Assembly (NCBI GenBank): GCA_046047315.1
Contig: JBJOID010000313.1
Location: forward strand, 1-37,804
Direction of reading: 5' to 3'
DNA: 37,804 nucleotides
Source of the DNA: WGMK01 sp046047315
Lineage (GTDB): Bacteria; Hydrogenedentota; Hydrogenedentia; Hydrogenedentales; JAEUWI01
Shown here in pieces: positions 8,118-15,149 of this stretch (the first letter of the stretch is position 1; each line of letters starts with the position of its first letter). Both the position numbers and the translations under genes were made by a program. The notes beneath the pieces are model-generated. The model saw only the letters and a program-made list of their open reading frames with translations, searched no databases and had not been told where the DNA came from.

Positions 8118-8149
8118 GATGTGGACCTCCCCTCGCAGGTTAAGGGAAG

Positions 8150-8179
8150 AGATTGCCAAGCGGGGCGATGGTCTGTCAA
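8150..8179 (-). promoter_or_regulatory. Promoter of the prpB-prpC operon
   Basis: On the minus strand TTGACA (8179-8174), an 18-base spacer and CAATCT (8155-8150) precede the GTG at 8117. The predicted leader is ~25 bases and carries the ribosome site. The -10 match is moderate. It lies within 40 bases of the divergent promoter at 8218, so a regulator bound between them could act on both. Confidence 0.5.
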
Positions 8180-8217
8180 ACCCGGACGGCCGGAGCGCCG
8201 AATTCTTCGATAATCTC

Positions 8218-8247
8218 TTGACAGTTTCGGGCCTTATGTGCTAACGT
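8218..8247 (+). promoter_or_regulatory. Promoter of the MinD-like/bactofilin operon
   Basis: TTGACA at 8218-8223, an 18-base spacer ending TGC and TAACGT at 8242-8247 give a -35 plus extended -10. It lies ~50 bases before the ATG at 8296. Confidence 0.6.
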
Positions 8248-8295
8248 CCTGAAGCTGCGCGAGTTACGCCCTTGGGGGGCGGAGAGTATCAATCC

Positions 8296-9231
8296 ATGTG
8301 CGCTGTTCGTTTTACCAGCGAGAAACCCGCCCTGCGCTCTGGCCCGGAGATCCTCATGGTGGGCGGCGGCAAGGGCGGCGTTGGGAAGTCCTGCTTCTCG
8401 GTGAATCTCTCGGTTGAGGTGGCCCGGCGCGGCTGGCGCGTGATACTCGTCGACGCTGATCTCAGCTGTTCGAACGCCGAAACCCTACTGGGTTTCCGGC
8501 CCGCGGCTTCCCTCGATTCCTTCCTGCGCGGTCCAGACGACGCCAACCTGGAAGACATTGCCTGCGAGACCCCTTATCCCAACCTGCGGCTTATCCCCGG
8601 CACCAGCGGATTGTTGGATGTATCCCATCCCAGGTACCGCCGGAAGTTGGCCCTCATACGGTCCCTGCGCAAGCTCAAGGCCGACCTCGTGGTCGTGGAT
8701 CTCGACGCAGGTGCGCACTTCTCTACGCTCGACTTCTTCCGGATGGCCGGGGCCAAGGGAATCGCGGTTATCAACCCCGAACGCACCAGCATAGACAATG
8801 CCTTCAAGTTCCTCCGCGCCGCCCTATTCCGCCACATCGAACGATTCTATCACTCGCCCGAAGTGGGCCTGCTCCTCAAAAGAAATCATACCCTGACAGA
8901 TTTCTTTGAATGCGTCGATAAATCATCGCTATTTAATGAAAAACTTTTTGAACAGATAAAAAGCGAGATAAGAAATCTCGCAACCGCCTTCCGACCGCAG
9001 ATCGTTGTTAATAAGGTGAACACGGCATACGAGGCAAAAGTAGCCTCGAACATCCTGTCGAAGTATTTACGCCAGCATTTGGGTGTGGAGGCGGAAATGC
9101 TGGGGCATATCTTCTTTGACCCCATCGTGAAGGAATCGGTAAACTGCGGGGTACCCTTTGTTCATGATCGCCCGAAGCTGCAAATCACGGGCTGCTTCTT
9201 CGACATGGCGAACCGCTTGGGATATTTCTAG
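8296..9231 (+). CDS. MinD/ParA-family P-loop ATPase
   Basis: About 311 residues. I prefer the ATG at 8296 (GGAG upstream) to the TTG at 8272. It opens with a deviant Walker A, GGGKGGVGKSCFSVNLS, followed by VILVDADLSCSNAETLLGF (Walker A'/switch I) and DLVVVDLDAGAHFSTLDFF (Walker B-like). The next block, GIAVINPERTSIDNAFKFLRAALFRHI, is typical of the FlhG/MinD-like ATPases of deltaproteobacteria and relatives. There is no clear C-terminal amphipathic membrane helix. Such ATPases form nucleotide-dependent dimers and position cellular structures; the bactofilin two bases downstream suggests control of its assembly or place. Bases 8881-8980 within it are markedly AT-rich (about 32% G+C), unlike the flanks. 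The stop at 9231 is followed at once by the next reading frame. Confidence 0.82.
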   Translation: MCAVRFTSEKPALRSGPEILMVGGGKGGVGKSCFSVNLSVEVARRGWRVILVDADLSCSNAETLLGFRPAASLDSFLRGPDDANLEDIACETPYPNLRLIPGTSGLLDVSHPRYRRKLALIRSLRKLKADLVVVDLDAGAHFSTLDFFRMAGAKGIAVINPERTSIDNAFKFLRAALFRHIERFYHSPEVGLLLKRNHTLTDFFECVDKSSLFNEKLFEQIKSEIRNLATAFRPQIVVNKVNTAYEAKVASNILSKYLRQHLGVEAEMLGHIFFDPIVKESVNCGVPFVHDRPKLQITGCFFDMANRLGYF

Positions 9232-9293
9232 CTATGTCACGAGACCATCAATCCGGGAAATCCCGGGGCGTGCAACTGGTTACGGAGAGTGAA

Positions 9294-9896
9294 ATGAGCG
9301 AGATGGAGAACGCGGGAAAGAAGGGCCTTTTCGGGCGGCTGAACACGGCAATCCAGCAGAATCGCGGACCGGAGCGCGCGCGGGACATGGTCCCGATGGA
9401 ATCCGCCCCTCCTGCGATTGCTGCCCCGTCGGATGACCTTTCGGCACGGCGGCCACGCGTGGCCAGCGCCGGACGGATGATCATCCCCGAGGGGGCGATC
9501 ATTCAGGGCAATGTCACCGGCAGCATGGAGACGGAAATCTCGGGGCGCGTCGAGGGCGATGTAACCATCGAAGGCGTACTTGCGTTAGGCAAGACGGCCC
9601 TCATCACGGGCAACGTCCGCGCGGGCGCATGCCGGGTGGACGGCCTCGTCGAAGGCAAGCTGGATTGCTCCGAAGAGGTGGACTTGGGGCAGTCCGGCCG
9701 GGTGAACGGCGACGTGGGCGCGGGCAAGCGAATAAACCTCGCGGGCCAGGTGTATGGAAATGTGATAACGCCGGGGGTGCTCCGGCTGGCGCAGTCCTGC
9801 CGCGTGCAGGGCGATGTGCGCGCGCGGTCCCTCACGATGGAGGAAGGCGCGACACTCGATGGCAGCTGCATCATGCGGGCGCCCTCACAGAAGTAA
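9294..9896 (+). CDS. Bactofilin (polymer-forming cytoskeletal protein)
   Basis: About 200 residues from the ATG at 9294, which has GGAGAG four bases upstream. An ATG at 9234 would add 20 residues but lacks a ribosome site. An unstructured N-terminal tail (to ~residue 60) leads to the bactofilin core from about MIIPEGAIIQGNVTGSMETE to GSCIMRAP. The core is a regular run of short turns (GRVEGDVTIEG, ITGNVRAGACRVDG, LVEGKLDCS, GRVNGDVGAG, GQVYGNVITPG, CRVQGDVRARSL) that forms a right-handed beta-helix polymerising end to end without nucleotide. Bactofilins form membrane-associated scaffolds for cell shape, stalks, envelope enzymes or chromosome anchors. A ParA/MinD partner directly upstream is a known theme in other bacteria. 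The partner here is in the same operon. Confidence 0.92.
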   Translation: MSEMENAGKKGLFGRLNTAIQQNRGPERARDMVPMESAPPAIAAPSDDLSARRPRVASAGRMIIPEGAIIQGNVTGSMETEISGRVEGDVTIEGVLALGKTALITGNVRAGACRVDGLVEGKLDCSEEVDLGQSGRVNGDVGAGKRINLAGQVYGNVITPGVLRLAQSCRVQGDVRARSLTMEEGATLDGSCIMRAPSQK

Positions 9897-9898
9897 TG

Positions 9899-9915
9899 TT
9901 CCCACGCCGTGGGAA
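9899..9915. repeat. Perfect 17-bp palindrome between bactofilin and protease genes
   Basis: TTCCCACG-C-CGTGGGAA is a perfect palindrome with an odd centre, lying two bases after the bactofilin stop and just before the AAGGAG of the next gene. It lacks a U-run, so an operator or RNA hairpin near the ribosome site fits better than a terminator. Confidence 0.6.
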
Positions 9916-9930
9916 AAGGAGTGAGACGCG

Positions 9931-10644
9931 ATGATGCCGATGACCTTTGACCCCTTGTCGTTGCTGATTTTCTTCGGCACGGCCGCCATGGCGGGCTTGG
10001 TCCATATGTGGCTGCGGAGCACCTATGGCAAGTACTCGCAAATTCCGGTGTGCTCCGGGCTGACTGGAGCGCAGATTGCCCGCCGCATCATGGCCAGCGA
10101 GGGCATCCACGATGTGGAGATCGAGATGGTGCCGGGCGAGATGTCAGACCACTATGATCCCACGCACAAGGTGGTCCGCCTCTCCCCCGCCGTATACAAC
10201 GGCAGCACCATCGCCGCGCTGGGCATTGCCGCCCACGAGGTTGGCCATGTGATTCAGCACGCCCGGGGCTATGCGCCGCTGGCCCTGCGCACCTACCTTG
10301 TGCCGGTGTGCAGCATCGGCAGTAACCTCGCCCCCATCCTTGTGCTGATCGGTGTGGTCCTCGCGCAGGCGGCGGTGCCCTTTGGTTTGCCGCTGGCCTA
10401 TCTGGGCCTGTGGCTCTTCGCCGCCGCGGTGGCATTCACGCTGGTGACGCTGCCGGTGGAATTCAACGCCAGCACGCGCGCCATGATGGCTTTGGCCGAT
10501 GGCCGGGTGATGACGGACGAGGAGCTCTATGGCGCCCGCAAGGTGCTCAACGCCGCCGCGATGACCTATGTCGCCGCCGCCGTGACCGCCATCGCGTGGA
10601 TGCTTTACTACCTCTTCCTCGTGCTGGGATCGCGGCGGGACTAA
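9931..10644 (+). CDS. YugP-type membrane zinc metallopeptidase
   Basis: A 237-residue protein of the neutral zinc metallopeptidase family (YugP, PF04298-like). It starts with a membrane segment (PLSLLIFFGTAAMAGLVHMWL). It then has the family pattern GLTGAQIARRIMASEGIHDVEIE, YDPTHKVVRLSPAVYNGSTIAALGIAAHEVGHVIQHARGY with the zinc-binding HExxH (HEVGH), and NLAPILVLIGVVLAQ plus two further hydrophobic helices. PVEFNASTRAMMAL supplies the conserved Glu/Asn region expected for the third ligand. The active site probably faces the cytoplasm or membrane. It has AAGGAG before the ATG and a neat position in the bactofilin operon. Its substrate is unknown. Confidence 0.85.
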   Translation: MMPMTFDPLSLLIFFGTAAMAGLVHMWLRSTYGKYSQIPVCSGLTGAQIARRIMASEGIHDVEIEMVPGEMSDHYDPTHKVVRLSPAVYNGSTIAALGIAAHEVGHVIQHARGYAPLALRTYLVPVCSIGSNLAPILVLIGVVLAQAAVPFGLPLAYLGLWLFAAAVAFTLVTLPVEFNASTRAMMALADGRVMTDEELYGARKVLNAAAMTYVAAAVTAIAWMLYYLFLVLGSRRD

Positions 10645-10657
10645 CCGCCCGCGCCGC

Positions 10658-11815
10658 ATGACGCCAGCATTGCTCTTTACGCGCCGCGCCCGATTGGGCG
10701 CGGCGATTTTTTGTGCCTTGATATGCATCGCCGCGTTGAGACCGCCCTTGCTCCGTGCTGATGGCGCGGTACGGATTACCGTGCGCTGCACCGGCTACGC
10801 CGAAGGGGTGGGCTATGCCGCCCGGGAACGGGCCATCAACGACGCTCGCCAACGGGCGCTGATGGAGGTTATCCAGGCACTCGTGGCAAGCGAGGACCTG
10901 GAACTATTCCGGCCCATCCTGCGCGAAGCCGCCAGCTATGTGCCGGGTTACGAGTTGCTGCGGCATGACCAGATCGGCACGGATACCCGTGTGGAGATTG
11001 ACGCCCAGGTGTTGGAAGCGCCCTTGCACCGGGACATCGCTACGATGATGCTTCCCCGGCTGCCGGAAAAACCGCGCGTGTTGCTCGTGATAGGCGAGAA
11101 AATTGGCGACGACCCGATAGTGGCGGTGCCCGACTTCGGCGCGGCGGAAGTCGCCTTCAAGAAGGCGCTGGAAGACAAGGGTATCGAAGTGCGGGGCGTC
11201 GACACGTTGGACGGGCTGTACACCCATCCTCAATTGATGGAGCTGGTGGAGGGCGGCGTCGAGAAAGGGGCGGCCTTTGCCCGCGAAAACCCGGCGCATG
11301 TGGCCGTTATCGGCACGGCCCAAAGCACCTACACCCAGTTGCGCGAGGACGTGAACATGCGGGAGAACCGGGCGCGCGTGCGGCTGGGCGTGTTTCGCGG
11401 GGTGGACGGCAAGATGGTGGACGAGATTGTTTCGGAAGCCGTGGTGCATTCGGCCGACCCATTCGAGGGGGGTGAGGCGGCCGTGCAGGACGCCTGCCGC
11501 AAGGCACAATCGCAGGTGATTACCGCGGCGGTGATCGCGCTACTCAGCGCCCATGCCTCGGACGCGCTTCAGGTGACGGTGATCAATCCACGCACGCGCG
11601 AGCGCATGGAGGCGCTGATGGCGGCCTTGCAGCGTGAACCGGGCGCGGGCCGACCGGAACTGCTCTACTTCTCCCCAGGTCTGGCCCGACTCTCCCTGCC
11701 TTTCGATGGAAGCCTCGGCGCGCTGGTGGACGGCATCGAGTGGTTCACTCACGATGGCGCCGGCATCGAGGTCACGCGCGTGCTCAAGCGCGATGTGGAG
11801 ATCACCTGCGAGTAG
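10658..11815 (+). CDS. FlgT-like secreted protein
   Basis: A 385-residue protein. A signal peptide (basic RRAR, then LGAAIFCALICIAAL, cut near LRADG) is followed by VRITVRCTGYAEGVGYAARERAINDARQRALMEVIQALVAS. This is the Gly-x-Gly/Ala-Arg-x-x-Ala-Ile-x-Asp-Ala pattern of the N-terminal domain of flagellar assembly protein T and related LPP20-like lipoproteins. The next part (PRVLLVIGEKIGDDPIVAVPDFGAAEVAFKKALEDKGIEVRG) also resembles the middle FlgT/CsgG-like fold with a Rossmann-like alternation. It is not certain that it serves flagella: no flagellar genes are present and such domains occur in other envelope proteins. An intrinsic-terminator-like hairpin lies within the signal-peptide codons (10682-10712). 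No ribosome site precedes the ATG; later starts would destroy the signal peptide. Confidence 0.6.
   Translation: MTPALLFTRRARLGAAIFCALICIAALRPPLLRADGAVRITVRCTGYAEGVGYAARERAINDARQRALMEVIQALVASEDLELFRPILREAASYVPGYELLRHDQIGTDTRVEIDAQVLEAPLHRDIATMMLPRLPEKPRVLLVIGEKIGDDPIVAVPDFGAAEVAFKKALEDKGIEVRGVDTLDGLYTHPQLMELVEGGVEKGAAFARENPAHVAVIGTAQSTYTQLREDVNMRENRARVRLGVFRGVDGKMVDEIVSEAVVHSADPFEGGEAAVQDACRKAQSQVITAAVIALLSAHASDALQVTVINPRTRERMEALMAALQREPGAGRPELLYFSPGLARLSLPFDGSLGALVDGIEWFTHDGAGIEVTRVLKRDVEITCE
10682..10712 (+). terminator. Intrinsic-terminator-like hairpin within the signal-peptide codons
   Basis: CGCCGCGCCC (10682-10691), loop GATT and GGGCGCGGCG (10696-10705) form a perfect 10-bp GC stem, followed by ATTTTTTG. 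This is the classic Rho-independent form, but it lies 24-54 bases inside the next reading frame rather than between genes. Confidence 0.75.
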
Positions 11816-11875
11816 CGGAAGCGAGGCGACCGTGTATACTCCACGCTTGGGAGCAGCTTTCGGATTTCTACCGCC

Positions 11876-13834
11876 ATGACCGTGCCCGATCACAAGACCC
11901 TTGAGGAAATGTACCGCGTCGCGGTCACCATCCGGTTGCTGGAGGAAAAGCTGCTTGGGTTGTTTTCGGAGGGGAAACTTTCCGGCACCACCCACACCTA
12001 TCTGGGGCAGGAAGGACTGGCCGCCGCGATGGCCGGATTGCTGCGCCCCGACGACGTGATCTTCAGTTCCCATCGCTGCCACGGGCACTACGTGACGTAT
12101 GGCGGGCCCTTGGAAGGTTTGCTGGGCGAAGTGATGGGCCGCGCCTGCGGGGTATCCGGAGGCCGGGGAGGCAGCCAGCACCTGCACTACCGGCGCTTCT
12201 TCAGCAGCGGCGTGCAAGGTGGAATCGCCGGAAACGCCACGGGCGCGGCGCTGGCGCTCCAGCACAAGGGCGAGGATGGAATCGCGATTGTGTTTCTGGG
12301 CGATGGTACTCTCGGTGAGGGACTCGTCTACGAATCGCTCAACTTTGCCCAACTTCGAAAGCTGCCCGTCCTCTTTGTGGTGGAAGATAATGGTATCGCT
12401 CAGACCACCCCGGTCGAACTGGCGGTGAGCGGCGGCATGGCCGAACGGGCGCGCGCTTTCGGCATGGCCGCGCAGGAGGTGGAGTCCAACGACGCCGTAC
12501 TCCTGCGGGAAGTCATGACGGAAGCAATCGGACATGTGCGCGCCGGAAAGGGGCCTTTCTTTCAGGTGGTTCACACGTGCCGCATGGGACCACACAGCAA
12601 AGGCGATGACACTCGCCCGCCGGAGGCACTGGCGCCTTGGCGGGAGAAGGACCCACTCCAGTTGCTGGAACAGCGTCTCACCCCCGAGGCGGTGGCGCGC
12701 ATCCGTTCCGAGGCCGAAGCGGCGTTGGCCGCCGCTCTCGCAGTTGCGGAGCAGAGCCCGCCATCAAGTATTCCAACGCATGAATCGCTCTTGCCGAGCA
12801 CGTCCCAACCGGCTGCGCCTCCGTGGGCGACGCGACAGGAGTCCTGCGTGTCGGCCTTGAACCGGGGTCTGCATGCGCTGTTTGACCGGGAGCCGCGGTC
12901 GATCATGCTGGGCGAAGACTTACTCGATCCTTATGGCGGCGCCTTCAAGGTGTCGGCCGGCCTCTCGACCGCGCATCCCGAACGGGTAATCACCACGCCC
13001 ATCAGCGAGGCGGGCATCGCCGCATGGGCCACGGGCGCGGCCCTGCTCGGATTGCGCCCCGTTGCGGAATTTATGTTTGGTGATTTTATTGCGCTGGCGG
13101 CAGACCAGTTGCTGAACCACGTGCCGAAGTACCCGTGGGTGACGGATGGCGCGGCGTCGTTACCTTTGGTACTGCGCTGCCCCATGGGTGGCCGGCGGGG
13201 TTACGGCCCCACACATTCACAATGTATCGAGAAACACTTCCTCGGGGTGGACGGGCTACGGGTAATTGCGCTGAACCCGATTACGGACCCCGGTGAATTG
13301 CTGCAACGCGCCGCCGCCCTCGACTCCCCCACGCTGGTGATTGAAAACAAGGTGATGTATGCCAAGCCGTTGATGCCCTGCGTGGAAGGGCGGATTGGCG
13401 ACTTCATGGTCCGAACCAGTGAACATGCCTTTCCCGCGATACTGATGCAGTTGGCAGATGCCCCCTGCGACGCCGTGCTCGTGACTTATGGCGGGATGGT
13501 TTCGCATGCGATGGAAGCGGCCGAACGCATGATGCTTGACGACGAGCGCCATGTGGCGGTGCTGGTGCTGACGCAATTGTCGCCCTTGCCGCTGTCCGTC
13601 GTGGCATCGCTATTGCCGACCGCGAGGGCGCTGATTACCGTGGAAGAAGCCCACCCCGAGGGCGGCTGGGGCGGGGAATTCATTGCCGCCCTGTGCTGCG
13701 CCGGAAGGACCTTTCCTCGGGTGGCCCGCGTGGGCGCCCGCTGCGGTAATGTGCCCGCCGCCAGAATCCTCGAGGATGCCGTTCTCCCTGACGTGGATGC
13801 TATCATCCGCGCTGTGGAGGACGTGTTGGCTTGA
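11876..13834 (+). CDS. Fused 2-oxoacid dehydrogenase E1 alpha-beta protein (TPP-dependent)
   Basis: A 652-residue fusion. Residues ~1-290 are E1 alpha: LEEMYRVAVTIRLLEEKLLGLFSEGKLSGTTHTYLGQE, SSHRCHGHYVTYG and the thiamine diphosphate motif GDGTLGEG...EDN (~141-172). After a Ser/Pro-rich linker (~295-320) comes E1 beta from ~321: ALNRGLHALFDREPRSIMLGEDLLDPYGGAF, TTPISEAGIAAWATGAALLGLRPVAEFMFGDF and CPMGGRRGYGPTHSQ. Known relatives decarboxylate a 2-oxoacid (pyruvate, acetoin-type or branched-chain) and reductively acylate a lipoyl carrier. The substrate cannot be read. Its stop overlaps the start of the lipoyl-PSBD-acetyltransferase gene (TTGA), so the two are made together. No ribosome site is obvious; a TATACT at 11835-11840 may be a -10. 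No E2 catalytic domain or E3 is nearby. Confidence 0.88.
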   Translation: MTVPDHKTLEEMYRVAVTIRLLEEKLLGLFSEGKLSGTTHTYLGQEGLAAAMAGLLRPDDVIFSSHRCHGHYVTYGGPLEGLLGEVMGRACGVSGGRGGSQHLHYRRFFSSGVQGGIAGNATGAALALQHKGEDGIAIVFLGDGTLGEGLVYESLNFAQLRKLPVLFVVEDNGIAQTTPVELAVSGGMAERARAFGMAAQEVESNDAVLLREVMTEAIGHVRAGKGPFFQVVHTCRMGPHSKGDDTRPPEALAPWREKDPLQLLEQRLTPEAVARIRSEAEAALAAALAVAEQSPPSSIPTHESLLPSTSQPAAPPWATRQESCVSALNRGLHALFDREPRSIMLGEDLLDPYGGAFKVSAGLSTAHPERVITTPISEAGIAAWATGAALLGLRPVAEFMFGDFIALAADQLLNHVPKYPWVTDGAASLPLVLRCPMGGRRGYGPTHSQCIEKHFLGVDGLRVIALNPITDPGELLQRAAALDSPTLVIENKVMYAKPLMPCVEGRIGDFMVRTSEHAFPAILMQLADAPCDAVLVTYGGMVSHAMEAAERMMLDDERHVAVLVLTQLSPLPLSVVASLLPTARALITVEEAHPEGGWGGEFIAALCCAGRTFPRVARVGARCGNVPAARILEDAVLPDVDAIIRAVEDVLA

Positions 13835-14913
13835 GCGACGTGCATCAAATCGTAGTGCCGCAACTCGGCGTGAACGACGACCGCGTGAGGATTGTCCGCT
13901 GGCATGTGGCGGCGGGTGAGTCCGTTCAACGCGGCCAACCACTCGCGGAGCTGGAAACCACCAAGGCCGCCTTTGAGCTCGAAGCCGAGGCCTCGGGCTA
14001 TTTCTATCCGCTTGCGCAAGAGGGTAGCGATGCGCCCATACGCGCCGTGATTGGCTTCATCACTGCCGCTCCCGATCCGGGTATTGTTCAGCGCCACGCC
14101 ACGCCGCAGGCCGGAGAGCCCCCCGGTCCCAAGCTGACCGCCAAGGCCCGCGCGCTCGCGCTGGAACTCAACCTCGACTTCTCCACCATCCCCCTGAGCG
14201 GCATCATCCGAGAAGAGGACATCCGCCGCCTGGCGCGGGGCTCGCACCTTGAATTGCCCCCCGCGCCGAGCCAGGGAGACGCCGTGGTGTATGGCGCGTC
14301 GCAAGGGGGCGCGGTGGTGGCCGAAGCCATGCTCTCTCGTGGTGACTACCGGCCAGTCGCGTTCATCGACGACAACACCGCCCTGGCCGGAAGTATTTAT
14401 GAAGGCCTGCCCGTATGGCCGCCGGAAACACTGCGCGATCTGCCGCGGCGCGGCATCGCCGGAATCGCCACCCATATCACCCGCGGCACGACGCGGCAAG
14501 ACCTGCTTGAGCGAGCCGCGCTGGCGGGAGTGCCCATGTTGAACGTAATACATGCCCGCGCGGCCGTGGCAAGCACGGTGCTCATGGGCGCGGGAAACCT
14601 GATCAAGGCTGGCGCAGTGGTGGACGACTACGTCACCTTGGGGAACTGCTGCATCATCGATAATGCGGCCGTTGTCCCGCATCATTGCCGCCTGCATTCC
14701 GGCGTGCATCTTGCCCCGGGCGTAGCCATGGGGGGCGATTGCGAAATCGGGGAGAACGCCATCATTGGCGTGGGGGCACGTCTCGCGCCCCGCGTCAAGA
14801 TTGGTCGCAACGCTATCGTCGGGGTGGGTGCAGTCATCGCCCGCGACCTGCCCGACGAAGCCATCGCCGAAGGCCCCGCCGCAAAAACCTCTGGTACCCG
14901 CAAGGACACCTGA
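13831..14913 (+). CDS. Lipoyl domain + E1/E3-binding domain + PglD/NeuD-type acyltransferase fusion
   Basis: A 360-residue three-part protein. (1) Residues ~4-80 are a lipoyl domain: VPQLGVNDDRVRIVRWHVAAGESVQRGQPLAELETTKAAFE, with the lipoyl-accepting Lys45 in the ETTKA turn. (2) Residues ~100-135 are a peripheral subunit-binding domain (KLTAKARALALELNLDFSTIPLSG then IIREEDIRRL). (3) From ~151 comes a sugar O/N-acetyltransferase of the PglD/NeuD type: a Rossmann-like sugar-nucleotide part (VVYGASQGGAVVAEAM, then a DD and VPM...NVIHARA), then left-handed beta-helix hexapeptides (AGAVVDDYVTLGNCCIIDNAAVV...HHC...GVHLAPGVAMGGDCEIGENAIIGVGARL). His284 fits the catalytic His of PglD. The normal E2 acyltransferase domain (with its HxxxDG) is absent. 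The TTG at 13831 overlaps the E1 stop; GTG at 13840 is an alternative start. Confidence 0.85.
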   Translation: MSDVHQIVVPQLGVNDDRVRIVRWHVAAGESVQRGQPLAELETTKAAFELEAEASGYFYPLAQEGSDAPIRAVIGFITAAPDPGIVQRHATPQAGEPPGPKLTAKARALALELNLDFSTIPLSGIIREEDIRRLARGSHLELPPAPSQGDAVVYGASQGGAVVAEAMLSRGDYRPVAFIDDNTALAGSIYEGLPVWPPETLRDLPRRGIAGIATHITRGTTRQDLLERAALAGVPMLNVIHARAAVASTVLMGAGNLIKAGAVVDDYVTLGNCCIIDNAAVVPHHCRLHSGVHLAPGVAMGGDCEIGENAIIGVGARLAPRVKIGRNAIVGVGAVIARDLPDEAIAEGPAAKTSGTRKDT

Positions 14914-15086
14914 CCCGTTTCTTGTGTGGCATTGAGTTCAATCGTCGTATGACGCACGTATTCCCAGCGCCAGGGAGACGCAGCACTCCCCCATACGCAA
15001 AGGTAAATCCCGAGGCATTCCCAACGCATGACGGGGAATGTTGTCATCCGCAGAGCAGACTTCAGCCAGCCGCGCGTGAGCGGGCG
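14914..15086. other. Intergenic stretch without recognisable gene
   Basis: Between the acyltransferase fusion and the promoter at 15087 I find no credible reading frame, RNA or strong hairpin. GC content and codon pattern do not suggest a hidden gene. Confidence 0.5.
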
Positions 15087-15116
15087 TTGTGTGGTTGTTG
15101 ATCCGTGTGCTAGGCT
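15087..15116 (+). promoter_or_regulatory. Promoter of the lipoprotein/GT-C gene pair
   Basis: TTGTGT at 15087-15092, an 18-base spacer ending TGC and TAGGCT at 15111-15116, an extended -10 form, lie ~34 bases before the ATG at 15150. Confidence 0.5.
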
Positions 15117-15149
15117 TCGTGGAAGGGGACATTCGAGAAGGAACTTGCC

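Noticed and set aside
10658..11815. True flagellar assembly gene
   Set aside because: Only the N-terminal domain resembles FlgT, and there are no flagellar genes here; called FlgT-like only.
13486..14709. Minus-strand frame of 407 codons
   Set aside because: It covers the junction of the E1 and lipoyl-fusion genes on the opposite strand, which have clear domains; no family pattern seen.
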